Position numbers and translations under genes: made by a program | The notes under the pieces: model-generated | Seen by the model: only the letters and a program-made list of their open reading frames with translations | What the model was told of the DNA's origin: nothing | Databases searched by the model: none | Source of the DNA: Spirochaetota bacterium | GTDB taxonomy: Bacteria; Spirochaetota; Spirochaetia; Treponematales; UBA12059 | Length of the DNA stretch: 64,000 nucleotides | NCBI GenBank assembly: GCA_022703505.1 | Contig: JAKLDN010000002.1 | Coordinates: forward strand, 434,001 to 498,000 | Direction: 5' to 3' | Shown: piece after piece, positions 21,209 to 30,228 of the stretch | Position numbering within the stretch: the first letter of the stretch is position 1 | Layout of the letters: the number at the start of each line of letters is the position of its first letter

Positions 21209-21236
21209 TTGCGGTTCGGAGGATATGGAGTATACT
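21209..21236 (+). promoter_or_regulatory. Candidate promoter of the FlgO-like lipoprotein gene
   Basis: TTGCGG (21209-21214), 16-nt spacer, TATACT (21231-21236), 22 nt upstream of the ATG at 21259. The TTGC-type -35 with TATACT recurs in this window. Confidence 0.5.
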
Positions 21237-21258
21237 TGGAGGCAAGAGGATCCCGCGC

Positions 21259-21747
21259 ATGGTTTACAAGACTAGCGTTGCGGTTCTTGTGTTGTCTTCC
21301 CTCCTGTCCGGCTGCGCCACCCTGGGCACCCCAGCGGACGTCCTTGAGGACCTGTCCTGGGAACTCCTGGAGTACATTCCCTACGACGCGAAGGAAACCA
21401 TCGCGGTCTACTATTTCCTCGAGGATCGCCGGGAGAGCTCCCGGAGCGACTACGTCCTGAACCTCTTGAGTACGGGGATGGCGAACGCCGTCCACGAGGA
21501 GGGTCGTCCTCTGGTGCTGGTCAGCCGGACGGCCCTGGACCGCATCCTTAAGGAACAGGAGTTCCAGGTCTCCGCCTTGGCCGATTCCGGCACCCAGCTC
21601 CTTCTGGGGAAGCAGTTGGGCGCGGGAATCATCGTCACCGGGACGATCACTCCGGTCCCGGACGGCTACGAGGTGAACGCCCAGCTGATCCGGGTCGAAA
21701 CCGGCGCAGTCCTGGGCGGGGTGGTACGGACCATCTATCCGGAATAG
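21259..21747 (+). CDS. FlgO/CsgG-like lipoprotein
   Basis: 162-aa predicted lipoprotein: signal peptide with lipobox LSGC ending at C19. The body (about 45-160) resembles the FlgO/CsgG/LpoB fold: NLLSTGMANAVHEEGRPLVL, then SRTALDRILKEQEFQ, then GKQLGAGIIVTGTITPV and a final strand-rich segment ending IYPE. Proteins of this group sit at the outer membrane, acting in flagellar or secretion assembly or in sensing. It stands alone between rarD and the SH3 gene. Fold assignment rests on pattern, so the specific role is open. Confidence 0.65.
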   Translation: MVYKTSVAVLVLSSLLSGCATLGTPADVLEDLSWELLEYIPYDAKETIAVYYFLEDRRESSRSDYVLNLLSTGMANAVHEEGRPLVLVSRTALDRILKEQEFQVSALADSGTQLLLGKQLGAGIIVTGTITPVPDGYEVNAQLIRVETGAVLGGVVRTIYPE

Positions 21748-21808
21748 CGCCCGCCGCCCGGACATGCCTCCTTGTTGGACGGATTGCGATTCCCATCCTT
21801 CGTGTCCA

Positions 21809-21817
21809 TGCTATACT
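21809..21817 (+). promoter_or_regulatory. Extended -10 promoter of the SH3-M48-cyclase unit
   Basis: TGC followed by TATACT (21812-21817), an extended -10 element, 35 nt upstream of the ATG at 21853. No good -35 is seen, as is common for extended -10 promoters. Confidence 0.5.
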
Positions 21818-21852
21818 CCCGGGAAATCCTAATCCTGTGGAGTGTCCATCCG

Positions 21853-22332
21853 ATGAAGAAGAGCGCATTCCTTGCGGTATTCCTGTTCCTCCTGGCCCTG
21901 TCCCTCTGGGCGGCGGGCGGGGAGGCGACCGTCCAGGTCAAGGAGACCATCCTTCGGGATCAGCCGACTTTCACCGGAAAAACCCTCGGCATACTCAAGT
22001 ACGGAGCCAAGGTCTCTATCCTGGAGGAGAAATCGGGCTGGGCCCGGGTTTCCGCGGAGGGCGGGAAGCTGCAAGGCTGGGTCCACGGATCCGCGATCAC
22101 CAAGAAATCCGTGGCCCTGAGCTCCCAGGGCGGCACCGGGACCGGAGCCACGAGCGCCGAGGTCTCCCTGGCCGGAAAGGGATTCAGCGCCGAGGTGGAA
22201 GCCCAGTACCGCAGCCAGAACGCGGCCCTTGATTTCGCGACCATCGACGCCATGGAAAAGGTGCGTTTCCGGCCCGACGAGCTGAAGGCCTTCCTGTCGG
22301 CCGGCGGCATCCTCCCGAAGGGAGGCCTGTGA
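21853..22332 (+). CDS. Secreted bacterial SH3-domain protein
   Basis: 159 aa. Signal peptide (MKKSAFLAVFLFLLALSLWA) then an SH3 domain at about residues 27-80 with the usual repeat wording: VKETILRDQPTFTGKTLGIL, KYGAKVSILEEKSGWARVS, GWVHGSAI. The C-terminal ~70 residues contain no known domain. The gene has an in-frame upstream TTG extension, but the signal peptide fixes the ATG. Its stop overlaps the next ATG by one base (TGATG), so translation is probably coupled to the M48 protease. Confidence 0.8.
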   Translation: MKKSAFLAVFLFLLALSLWAAGGEATVQVKETILRDQPTFTGKTLGILKYGAKVSILEEKSGWARVSAEGGKLQGWVHGSAITKKSVALSSQGGTGTGATSAEVSLAGKGFSAEVEAQYRSQNAALDFATIDAMEKVRFRPDELKAFLSAGGILPKGGL

Positions 22333-23252
22333 TGAGGAACCGAACGTACGGGTCGTGCCTTCGGACCCTCGCGCTGGCCGCGGCGGCTTCGACGGCCCTG
22401 GCTTCCTGCGCTTCCATCGTCGAGAAGACTTCGGGCTTCGCGGTCGCTTCGGGCCTGATGACCCAGGACCAGGCCGCCTCCTCCGCCAAGCTGGCCCAGG
22501 CGGTGGACAAGACCTTCGAGGACATCACCCCGGAACAGGAGTACTACATCGGCCGGTCCGTGGGGGCCCAGGTCCTGAGCACGTCCCGGCCCTACAGCAA
22601 CGCGGCCGTCTCCCGGTACGTGAACCTGCTCGGCCAGTCCCTGGCCCTCTTCTCCACCCGCCCCGAGACTTTCGGGGGCTATCATTTCCAGGTCCTGGAC
22701 AGCGACTCGATCAACGCCTTCGCCGCCCCGGGAGGCCACATATTCGTGACCCGGGGGATGCTGCGCCTATGCTCCACGGAACACGAGCTCGCCGCGGTCC
22801 TGGCCCACGAGATCGCCCACGTGCAGTTCCAGCATGGCCTGAAGGCCATCAAGGCGAGCCGCTTGAGCTCGGTCTTCACGATCATCGGAACCGAGGCCGC
22901 CAAGAACCTGAGCCCGGGGAAACTCCAGGAGGTGACGGCTCAGTTCGCGGACTCCATCACCGATATCACGAGCTCTCTGATCAATTCCGGATACTCCCAG
23001 GCGACGGAGTTCGAGGCGGACAAGGGAGCCGTGGCGATACTCCAGAACGCCGGATACAATCCCGCCGCCCTGGTGTCCATGCTGGCGGCCATGAAGACCC
23101 GGCTCAAGCCCGGCGCCCCGGACTTCGCCAAGACCCATCCGGATCCGGAGACCCGGATCGACCGGGTCCGGCGCCAGCTGGGCACCCTGGCGCCCGTGGT
23201 CGAGAGCCCCCAGTCCCGGGAACGCCGGACCCGGGCCCTGGCGGGGGTTTGA
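22332..23252 (+). CDS. M48-family metalloprotease lipoprotein
   Basis: 306 aa. Signal peptide with lipobox LASC (C26). Zinc-protease motif HEIAH at residues 159-163 and the third ligand Glu in TEFEADKGAV; other typical segments are INAFAAPGGHIFVTRGML and HPDPETRIDRV. Closest in layout to periplasmic M48 proteases such as LoiP and BepA without the TPR domain, which degrade misassembled outer-membrane proteins. Second gene of the SH3-M48-cyclase-DUF1846 unit. Confidence 0.88.
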   Translation: MRNRTYGSCLRTLALAAAASTALASCASIVEKTSGFAVASGLMTQDQAASSAKLAQAVDKTFEDITPEQEYYIGRSVGAQVLSTSRPYSNAAVSRYVNLLGQSLALFSTRPETFGGYHFQVLDSDSINAFAAPGGHIFVTRGMLRLCSTEHELAAVLAHEIAHVQFQHGLKAIKASRLSSVFTIIGTEAAKNLSPGKLQEVTAQFADSITDITSSLINSGYSQATEFEADKGAVAILQNAGYNPAALVSMLAAMKTRLKPGAPDFAKTHPDPETRIDRVRRQLGTLAPVVESPQSRERRTRALAGV

Positions 23253-23257
23253 CCCGC

Positions 23258-25420
23258 ATGCGCGCCGCGTCGGCGGCCCTGGGCAGGAAGCGCAAGGCCG
23301 GCCACAAGGGCCCCGGGAGACGGGCCCTGGAAGGGGCCCTCCTCGGGCTCCTGGTCGCCGGGGTCTTCGCCGGGCTGGGCTCTTTCGGCGCCCTGGATGC
23401 CCTGGAGAACCGGCTTTGGGACCTGCGGGTCCGCACCTTCGCCCGGCCCTCGGAGGCAACCGACCGGATCCGCCTGATCCTCCTGGACCAGGGAAGCTTG
23501 GACTGGGCGGAAAAGGAGCTGGGGGTCCCCTGGCCCTGGCCCCGGGAGTTCTACGGGGTCATCGTATCCTTCCTGACCCGGTCCGGAGCCCGGGCCGCGG
23601 CCTTCGACGTCCTGTACACCGAAACCTCCTTCTACGGGGTCGAGGACGACGAGTCCTTCGCCGCGGCGGTCCGGGAGGGCGGCCGCACGGTTGCGGCGGT
23701 CCAGTTGAGCCGTGAACAGGGCAAGGACCTCTCCTGGCCGTCCGGGGCCGCCGAGCCCCCCGCGGCGGCCCTGAACGGGGTATCCCTCGCGGATCTTCTC
23801 CGGGGCGTCTTCCCCATACCGGAACTGAGCGCCGCGGCGGCCGCCCTGGGAAACGTCCTGGCGGTGCCGGATCCGGACGGGGTCAACCGGAGGCTGGCAC
23901 CGGCCGCCCGTTTCGACGGCCGGACCGTACCGACCCTGGCCCTGGCGGCCTACTGCCTCGGGGAGGGGATCCGGGACCTGGAGTTCCGCCCCGGTGCCGT
24001 GAAAGCCGGGAGCCGGAGCATCCCGCTTTCCGGGGACGGGCATGTCATCCTCCGGTACCGGGGGCCCAGCCAGACCCACCGGGCGGTCAACGCGGGGGCG
24101 GTCCTCCGGTCCGAGACGGCCCTCCGGGACGGAGGCGCGCCGGAGATCGATCCGGAGTTCTTCTCGGACAAGTACGTGTTCTTCGGGTTCAGCGCCCCGG
24201 GGCTCAAGGACCTGCGCCCCGCCCCGGTGGGGGAGGCGTATCCCGGAGTGGAGGTCCACGCGACCCTCCTGGACAACATCCTGGCCGGCGACGCGGTCCG
24301 GCCGCTTCCTCTTTGGGCCTCCGCGGTCCTTGTTCTGGTCCTGGGCATGGCCGCGGGGACGGCCATCCGGCTCTGCCGGGACGCCCTCCAGTCCGCCGCG
24401 GTCCTGGCCGTAGCCCTGGCCCTGCCCTTCGCCGCCGCCTGGATCGCCGCGGGTGCCGGGATCTGGGCGCCCGCGGCCGCCCCGGAGGGGGCCGTCCTCT
24501 TCGCCTTGATCGGCGGATTCGTGGTGAACTACGCCGGCGAGGGCCGCCAGAAGCGCTTCATCAAGGAAGCCTTCAGCCAGTACCTCTCCCCGGTGGTCAT
24601 CGAGCGGCTGGTCCATGACCCCGACAAGCTGACCCTGGGCGGGGAGAAACGCTGTCTGTCCATCCTGTTCAGCGACATCCGGGGCTTCACGAGCATCTCC
24701 GAGGGGCTGGACCCCGTCTCCCTCACGGCCCTCCTGAACGACTACCTTTCCGAGGTGACCGAGATCATCTACCGCTTCGGGGGGACCATCGACAAGTACG
24801 AGGGAGACGCCGTCATCGCCTTCTGGAACGCCCCCCTGGACCTGCCGACCCATGCCCTCAATTCCGTCAAGGCCGCCCTGGAGTACCAGAAGCGGCTCGA
24901 GGAAATACGCCCCCGCATGGCCGAGACCGCGGGCCGGGACGTCTATGCCCGCATCGGGATCAACACCGGGGACGTAGTCATCGGGAACATGGGCTCCCGG
25001 CAGCGCTTCAACTACACCTTCCTGGGGGACGCGGGCAACCTGGCCTCCCGGCTGGAGGGGATCAACAAGCAGTTCGGTACCTTCGTGATGGTCTCCGAGT
25101 TCACCAAGGCCGCCGCGGGGGAGGATCCCGAGGTCTCGTACCGGGAGCTCTCCCGGGTGACCGTGGTGGGCAAGAGCGAGCCCGTCCGGGTCTTTGAGCC
25201 TTTGTACCGGGACGAGTACGAGCGCCGCGCGGAGGTCCTCGATCGGTTCGGGCGCGGCCTGGGGCTGTACTACGCGGGAGACTTCCGGAACGCCTTAGGG
25301 GAGTTCGAGGCGATCCGGGATCGGGACGCCCCCGCGGCGGCCTACTGCGAGAGGGTGGGACGGCTCCTTGCGGACCCGCCCCGGGAGTGGGACGGAGTAT
25401 GGGCGATAACGGAGAAGTGA
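23258..25420 (+). CDS. CHASE2-domain adenylate/guanylate cyclase
   Basis: 720-aa membrane class III nucleotide cyclase. N-terminal TM at about 25-45, then an extracytoplasmic CHASE2 sensor (RIRLILLDQGSLDW, AAFDVLYTETSFYG, YVFFGFSAPGLKDLRPAPVG), then two or three C-terminal TM segments near 340-430. The cytoplasmic cyclase domain has both metal Asp residues (LFSDIRGFTSI, KYEGDAVIAFW) and the Asn/Arg pair (GNLASRLEGINK), so it should be active. The ATG at 23258 is 5 nt after the M48 stop; an in-frame TTG at 23249 is possible. cAMP is the likely product. A cNMP-binding protein lies at 57941-58444. Confidence 0.92.
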   Translation: MRAASAALGRKRKAGHKGPGRRALEGALLGLLVAGVFAGLGSFGALDALENRLWDLRVRTFARPSEATDRIRLILLDQGSLDWAEKELGVPWPWPREFYGVIVSFLTRSGARAAAFDVLYTETSFYGVEDDESFAAAVREGGRTVAAVQLSREQGKDLSWPSGAAEPPAAALNGVSLADLLRGVFPIPELSAAAAALGNVLAVPDPDGVNRRLAPAARFDGRTVPTLALAAYCLGEGIRDLEFRPGAVKAGSRSIPLSGDGHVILRYRGPSQTHRAVNAGAVLRSETALRDGGAPEIDPEFFSDKYVFFGFSAPGLKDLRPAPVGEAYPGVEVHATLLDNILAGDAVRPLPLWASAVLVLVLGMAAGTAIRLCRDALQSAAVLAVALALPFAAAWIAAGAGIWAPAAAPEGAVLFALIGGFVVNYAGEGRQKRFIKEAFSQYLSPVVIERLVHDPDKLTLGGEKRCLSILFSDIRGFTSISEGLDPVSLTALLNDYLSEVTEIIYRFGGTIDKYEGDAVIAFWNAPLDLPTHALNSVKAALEYQKRLEEIRPRMAETAGRDVYARIGINTGDVVIGNMGSRQRFNYTFLGDAGNLASRLEGINKQFGTFVMVSEFTKAAAGEDPEVSYRELSRVTVVGKSEPVRVFEPLYRDEYERRAEVLDRFGRGLGLYYAGDFRNALGEFEAIRDRDAPAAAYCERVGRLLADPPREWDGVWAITEK

Positions 25421-25424
25421 CGGG

Positions 25425-26972
25425 ATGACGGGCGTCAAGGGTTTCGACAACGAGCTGTACATACGGGAACAGGCTTCCTTCATCCGGGAGCGGATGCGCC
25501 GCTTCGAAGGGCGGCTCTACCTCGAGTTCGGGGGAAAGCTCCTTTCGGACCTGCACGCGGCCCGGGTCCTGCCCGGCTACGATCCCAACGTCAAGGTACG
25601 CCTGCTCAAGGAGCTCCGGGAGGACGCGGAGATCCTCTTGTGCATCCACGCGGGGGCCATCGAGCACCGCAAGATCCGGGCGGATTACGGGATCACCTAC
25701 GACGCGGACGCCCTGCGCCTGATCGACGACCTGGCCGAGTGGGGGCTGTCCGTCTCCGCGGTGGTGATCACACGCTGGGAGGGCCAGGCCGCGGCCCGGG
25801 CCTTCCGGACCAAGCTGGAGAACCGGGGCCTCACGGTCTACGCCCACGCCCCCACCAAGGGCTACCCGACGGACGTGGACCTCATCGTCTCCGAGGAGGG
25901 CTACGGCGCCAATCCCCGGATAGCGACGACCAAGCCCCTGGTGGTCGTGACCGGCCCCGGGCCGGGCTCGGGGAAGATGGCCACCTGCCTGTCCCAGGTC
26001 TACCACGAGCACCGGGCCGGCGGAAAGGCCATGTACGCCAAGTTCGAGACCTTCCCGATCTGGAACCTCCCCCTGAAACACCCCGTGAACATCGCCTACG
26101 AGGCCGCCACGTTGGACCTCAAGGACTTCAACCTCATCGACCCCTTCCACCTGGAGGCCGCGGGCGAGGCTTCGGTGAACTACAACCGGGACGTGGAGTC
26201 CTTCCCCATCCTCCGGGCCATCCTGGAGCGCATCACCGACGGGGACGCGGCCTACCGTTCCCCCACGGAGATGGGGGTCAACCGCGCCGGCTTCGCCATC
26301 GTCGACGACGAGGCCTGCCGGGAGGCCGCCAAGCAGGAGGTGGTCCGCCGCTACCTCCGCTGCGCCAGCGAGTACATGATGGGCATGGCGGACAAGGCGT
26401 CCCTGGAGAAGGCGGACCTCCTGTGCAAGGAGCTGGGGATCGGGCCCGAGTACCGGCCCGTTGTACCCGCCGCCCGCCGGGCCGCCGAGGAGGCCGCGAC
26501 CGTCGCTGAGTCGACGGTCCCGGGAGCCGCCGCTCCCCACGGGGTGGATTCCGCCTTCTGCGGGGCGGCCCTCCAGCTTCCGGGAGGGGAAATCGTCACG
26601 GGCAAGAACTCCCGCCTCCTCCACGCGGCCACCGCCGCCGTCCTGAACGGGGTCAAGCGCCTGGCGGGTATTCCGGACTCGATCCCCCTGCTTTCGCCCC
26701 TGGTCATCGAGTCCATCGAGAAGCTCAAGAGCGAGATCCTCCGGGGACGGAATCCCAGCCTGGACGTGGACGAGGCTCTGATCGCCCTGTCCATCGGGGC
26801 CGCTCTGACCCCCATGGTCCAGTCCTGCCTGGACCAGCTCCACCGCCTGCGGGGCTGCCAGATGCACCTTTCCCACGTGCCCAGCCCCGGAGACGAGGCG
26901 GGCCTGCGCAAGCTGGGGATCGAGCTGACCTCCGACCCGGTCTACGCCTCCAAGCGGCTCTTCGTGGAGTGA
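25425..26972 (+). CDS. DUF1846-family protein
   Basis: 515 aa, usual family length. Starts GFDNELYIREQASFIRERM, and has RLYLEFGGKLLSDLHAARVL, VTGPGPGSGKMATCLSQVY (P-loop-like) and EMGVNRAGFAIVDDE, all recognisable from the DUF1846 family, whose structure (a Streptococcus protein) suggests a nucleotide-binding enzyme of unknown substrate. Starts 4 nt after the cyclase stop, so it closes that unit. Function unknown. Confidence 0.88.
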   Translation: MTGVKGFDNELYIREQASFIRERMRRFEGRLYLEFGGKLLSDLHAARVLPGYDPNVKVRLLKELREDAEILLCIHAGAIEHRKIRADYGITYDADALRLIDDLAEWGLSVSAVVITRWEGQAAARAFRTKLENRGLTVYAHAPTKGYPTDVDLIVSEEGYGANPRIATTKPLVVVTGPGPGSGKMATCLSQVYHEHRAGGKAMYAKFETFPIWNLPLKHPVNIAYEAATLDLKDFNLIDPFHLEAAGEASVNYNRDVESFPILRAILERITDGDAAYRSPTEMGVNRAGFAIVDDEACREAAKQEVVRRYLRCASEYMMGMADKASLEKADLLCKELGIGPEYRPVVPAARRAAEEAATVAESTVPGAAAPHGVDSAFCGAALQLPGGEIVTGKNSRLLHAATAAVLNGVKRLAGIPDSIPLLSPLVIESIEKLKSEILRGRNPSLDVDEALIALSIGAALTPMVQSCLDQLHRLRGCQMHLSHVPSPGDEAGLRKLGIELTSDPVYASKRLFVE

Positions 26973-27026
26973 GGTCCCCTGTCCCGAAGCTTGTGAATAA
27001 ATTCGAAGATTCCGATTATGTTACTA

Positions 27027-27055
27027 TTGACAGAAACGAACTCCCCTGGTATTCT
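27027..27055 (+). promoter_or_regulatory. Promoter of trpB
   Basis: Perfect TTGACA (27027-27032), 17-nt spacer, TATTCT (27050-27055, 4/6), 29 nt upstream of the ATG. The gap is locally A+T-rich. No Trp-codon leader peptide or attenuator is seen. Confidence 0.7.
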
Positions 27056-27084
27056 CCCGTAACGTTCTTATAGGGAGAAACACC

Positions 27085-28290
27085 ATGAGCGACTATTTTA
27101 AGACGTATCCGGACGCTAAGGGCAACTACGGGCAGTACGGCGGCAGCTTCATCCCCCCCAACCTCCAGGCGGAGATGGAGAAGATCACGGACGCCTACTA
27201 CTCCATCAGCAAGTCCCATGAGTTCATCTCCGAGCTCCGGAGCATCCGCAAGCATTTCCAGGGCCGGCCCACGCCGGTGTATTTCGCAAAGCGGCTGTCC
27301 GACGAGTACGGCGGCCGGATCTACCTGAAGCGGGAGGACCTCAACCACACGGGGGCCCACAAGCTGAACCACTGCATGGGCGAGGCCCTCCTGGCCAAGT
27401 ACCTGGGCAAGAAGAAGCTGATCGCCGAGACCGGGGCGGGCCAGCACGGGGTGGCCCTGGCCACCGCGGCCGCCTACTTCGGACTGGAATGCGAGATCCA
27501 CATGGGCGAGGTGGACATCGCAAAGGAGCACCCGAACGTCGTCCGGATGAAGATCCTGGGCGCCAAGGTCGTCCCCGTCTCCCGGGGCCTGAGGACCCTG
27601 AAGGAGGCGGTGGACTCCGCCTTCGAGGCCTACATGGCCGACCCGGTGACCGCCATCTACTGCATCGGCTCCGTCGTGGGTCCCCACCCCTTCCCCATGA
27701 TGGTCCGGGAGTTCCAGCGGGTGGTGGGCATCGAGGCCAAGGAGCAGTTCTTCGAGATGACGGGGGAGCACCCGGACAGCGTGATGGCCTGCGTGGGGGG
27801 CGGCAGCAACGCCATGGGCATCTTCTCCGCCTACATCGAGGACCAGAACGTGAAGCTCTACGGGGTCGAGCCCATGGGAACCGGCACCAAGACCGGGGAG
27901 CACGCCGCCACGATCACCTACGGCAAGCCCGGGATGATCCACGGTTTCAAGTGCTACCTCCTCCAGGACGAGCAGGGCCAGCCCTCGCCGGTCTACTCCA
28001 TAGCCAGCGGCCTGGACTACCCCGGGGTGGGACCCGAGCACTCGATGCTCCACGACCTGGGACGGGTGACCTACACCTCCGTGACCGACGCGGAGGCGGT
28101 GGACGCCTTCTTCCAGCTGAGCCGCAAGGAGGGGATCATCCCCGCCCTGGAGAGCGCCCACGCGGTGGCGTACGCCCTCAAGCTGGCCCGCCGGGAACCC
28201 CGGCGCTCCATCCTGGTCAACCTGAGCGGCCGGGGGGACAAGGACATCGACTTCGTGGTGGAAAAGCACGGGGAGCAGTACGGCATCTGA
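27085..28290 (+). CDS. trpB: Tryptophan synthase beta chain, without trpA nearby
   Basis: 401 aa PLP enzyme condensing indole with serine to tryptophan. PLP lysine K93 in GAHKLNH, catalytic Glu E115 in AETGAGQHG, phosphate-binding GGGSNAMG, and [11 protein letters not shown] with the Asp that contacts substrate. These match TrpB1 rather than the longer TrpB2. No trpA or other trp gene is adjacent, so it may work on free indole or salvage indole; a partner elsewhere in the genome cannot be excluded. Own promoter and good SD (agggagaaacacc). Confidence 0.93.
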   Translation: MSDYFKTYPDAKGNYGQYGGSFIPPNLQAEMEKITDAYYSISKSHEFISELRSIRKHFQGRPTPVYFAKRLSDEYGGRIYLKREDLNHTGAHKLNHCMGEALLAKYLGKKKLIAETGAGQHGVALATAAAYFGLECEIHMGEVDIAKEHPNVVRMKILGAKVVPVSRGLRTLKEAVDSAFEAYMADPVTAIYCIGSVVGPHPFPMMVREFQRVVGIEAKEQFFEMTGEHPDSVMACVGGGSNAMGIFSAYIEDQNVKLYGVEPMGTGTKTGEHAATITYGKPGMIHGFKCYLLQDEQGQPSPVYSIASGLDYPGVGPEHSMLHDLGRVTYTSVTDAEAVDAFFQLSRKEGIIPALESAHAVAYALKLARREPRRSILVNLSGRGDKDIDFVVEKHGEQYGI

Positions 28291-28301
28291 GCGCGGTGTC
28301 G

Positions 28302-28324
28302 GGCCGGGGCGGTTCGCCCCGGCC
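28302..28324. terminator. Hairpin between convergent trpB and the ACT gene
   Basis: Perfect 10-bp G+C stem (28302-28311 with 28315-28324) with a 3-nt loop gtt, 12 nt after the trpB stop. No T tract follows on either strand, so termination is plausible but not sure. Confidence 0.5.
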
Positions 28325-28352
28325 GAGCCGGCCGCCCCGGGCCCGGGAGTTC

Positions 28353-28820
28353 CTATAGGTTCTCGATCAGCTCCCAGGCGGAGCTCTTCCGGGTTCCCTC
28401 CACGTGCCCGGCGTGCAGGAACTCCATCACCCCGGTCTTGAGGACCTCGATGGCCTTGTCGATGTCCGTGATCCGGAAGATGAAGACCGCCTTGTTCTCG
28501 GCTTTCTCCCCGAACCCGTAGACGTACTCGATGTTGAGGTTGTTGGCCTTGAGGATCTCCAGGATCTTCATAAGTCCCCCGGGCCGGTCCTCGGCCTTGA
28601 GGGCGAAGACCTCGACCTCCTTGAGGAAGTACCCCCGTTCCCGGAGGAGCCCGACGGCCTTGTCGGGCTTGTCCACGATCAGGTGGACCGAGCTGAACTC
28701 CGTCTCCTCGCTGACGAAGATGCTCCGGATGTCGATGTCCCCCTTGTGCAGGACCTGGGACAGGGCATAGAGCTGGCCGGCCGTGTTTTCCAGGACGACG
28801 CTGATCTGCTTGATCTTCAT
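28353..28820 (-). CDS. Tandem ACT-domain protein
   Basis: 155 aa built of two ACT domains (about 1-70 and 72-140), starting MKIKQISVVLENTAGQLYAL; the second opens EVFALKAEDRPGGLMKILEI. ACT tandems bind amino acids and regulate metabolic enzymes or act as sensors. Stand-alone proteins of this type occur in anaerobes and spirochaetes. SD aaggag. Convergent with trpB and 36 nt downstream of pfk, possibly co-transcribed with it. Ligand unknown. Confidence 0.88.
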   Translation of the reverse strand: MKIKQISVVLENTAGQLYALSQVLHKGDIDIRSIFVSEETEFSSVHLIVDKPDKAVGLLRERGYFLKEVEVFALKAEDRPGGLMKILEILKANNLNIEYVYGFGEKAENKAVFIFRITDIDKAIEVLKTGVMEFLHAGHVEGTRKSSAWELIENL

Positions 28821-28856
28821 GACAGACTCCTTGCGGGATAACCGGCCCGGTCCGGT

Positions 28857-30158
28857 TCAGTTCACCATGGAGATGGGCTGGCGGGTGGCCTCGATGGCGT
28901 CCCTCCAGAGGCTGCTCTCCGGATCGACCTTCCTGCGCTGGGCGATGGCCACGCCGGTGGGGATGTGGACGAACTCGTTGTTCACCATCCCGATGAGTAT
29001 CCGGGTCTTCCCGGCCATGGCCGCGTGCACGGCGTTGCTGCCAAGCCGGTCGCAGTAGACCGAGTCCACGGGGCTGGCCGGGGAGGACCGGATGATGTAG
29101 CTGGGGTCGATGTACTTGAGGTTGACCTCGATCCCCTTCTTCTTGAAATGGGCGTTGATCGCGTCCTTGAGGAAGATCCCGATGTCCCCGAGCTTGCGGT
29201 TCCCCGAGGCGTCCGTACCCTCCGCGGCGGAATACTTCTGCCCCGCCCCCTCGGCTGCCACGATGACCGCGTGGTTCCGCTCGGCCAGACGCTTCTCCAA
29301 ATGGGCGAAGAGGCCGTTGGGGCCTTCCAGGTCGAAATCCACCTCGGGTACCAGGACGAAGTTCACCTCGTGGACCGCCAGGACCGTGTGGGCGGCGATG
29401 AAGCCGGATTCTCGGCCCATCAGCTTCACGAGCCCTATGCCGTTGATGGAGGAGTGGGCCTCCGTATGGGCCGCCGTCACCGCATGGGAGGCCTGGGCCA
29501 CGGCGGTGTCGAACCCGAAGCTCCGGTCCACGAACAGAAGGTCGTTGTCGATGGTCTTGGGGATTCCTACCACCGCGACCTTGAGGTTCCGGCGCTCGAT
29601 CTCCTCGGCGATGGCCAGGGAGCCCTTCTGGGTCCCGTCCCCGCCGATGGTGAACAGGATGTTCACGTTCAGGCGCTCCAGGGAGTCCACGATGTCCGAG
29701 GTCCGGTCCCCGCCGCCCCGGGAGGAGCCCAGGACGGTGCCCCCCAGCTTGTGGATGTCGTCCACGACGTCGGGATTCAGGGGCCGGATGTCGTAGCCGT
29801 AGTCCGGGATGAGGCCCCGGTACCCGAAGCGGACGCCGGAGATGCGCCGCACCCCGTAGCGGTACCAGAGGCAGCGGACCACGGACCGGATCACGTCGTT
29901 CAGGCCCGGGCAGAGTCCCCCGCAGGTGACGATCGCGGCGTGGACGTGCTGGGGGGCGAAGTAGAGTTTTTCCCGGGGGCCCGCCTTCTCGAAGAACTGG
30001 GTCAGGTCGGTGACCTCCCCGGCCCGGACGTGGACGTCGTGGCGCACCAGGTCCTCGTCCCGGATGTAGTTGGCGATCCCGTCCCCGACCGTGTTGGAGA
30101 GCTTGATGGGGGACTGCAGGGAGCACTTGCCGAGGTTGGGCACCAGTCGATCGCTCAC
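28857..30158 (-). CDS. pfkA: 6-phosphofructokinase, plant/trypanosome-type (probably ATP-dependent)
   Basis: 433 aa, longer than the E. coli ~320-aa enzyme. [16 protein letters not shown] and [10 protein letters not shown] and [11 protein letters not shown] and [14 protein letters not shown] are diagnostic. At the two donor-specificity positions (E. coli Gly104/Gly124) this protein has Gly and Lys. PPi enzymes have Asp and Lys, whereas ATP-using plant and trypanosome enzymes have Gly and Lys, so ATP is the likelier donor. GTG start at 30158 chosen for its perfect AAGGAGGT. Commits fructose-6-phosphate to glycolysis. Confidence 0.9.
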   Translation of the reverse strand: MSDRLVPNLGKCSLQSPIKLSNTVGDGIANYIRDEDLVRHDVHVRAGEVTDLTQFFEKAGPREKLYFAPQHVHAAIVTCGGLCPGLNDVIRSVVRCLWYRYGVRRISGVRFGYRGLIPDYGYDIRPLNPDVVDDIHKLGGTVLGSSRGGGDRTSDIVDSLERLNVNILFTIGGDGTQKGSLAIAEEIERRNLKVAVVGIPKTIDNDLLFVDRSFGFDTAVAQASHAVTAAHTEAHSSINGIGLVKLMGRESGFIAAHTVLAVHEVNFVLVPEVDFDLEGPNGLFAHLEKRLAERNHAVIVAAEGAGQKYSAAEGTDASGNRKLGDIGIFLKDAINAHFKKKGIEVNLKYIDPSYIIRSSPASPVDSVYCDRLGSNAVHAAMAGKTRILIGMVNNEFVHIPTGVAIAQRRKVDPESSLWRDAIEATRQPISMVN

Positions 30159-30228
30159 GGGGACCTCCTTCCGGGACAGGGATATTGTAGAGGAAGGAGG
30201 AGGGTTTTTCCACGGGGGAACCGTAATC

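Noticed and set aside
22355-23257. N-terminal extension of the cyclase frame over the M48 gene
   Set aside because: Low-complexity Gly/Arg/Pro translation overlapping a certain gene. The cyclase TM and CHASE2 region start after 23258.
28857-30158. PPi-dependent phosphofructokinase
   Set aside because: First considered because of length and spirochaete context, but the donor-site residues are Gly and Lys rather than Asp and Lys.
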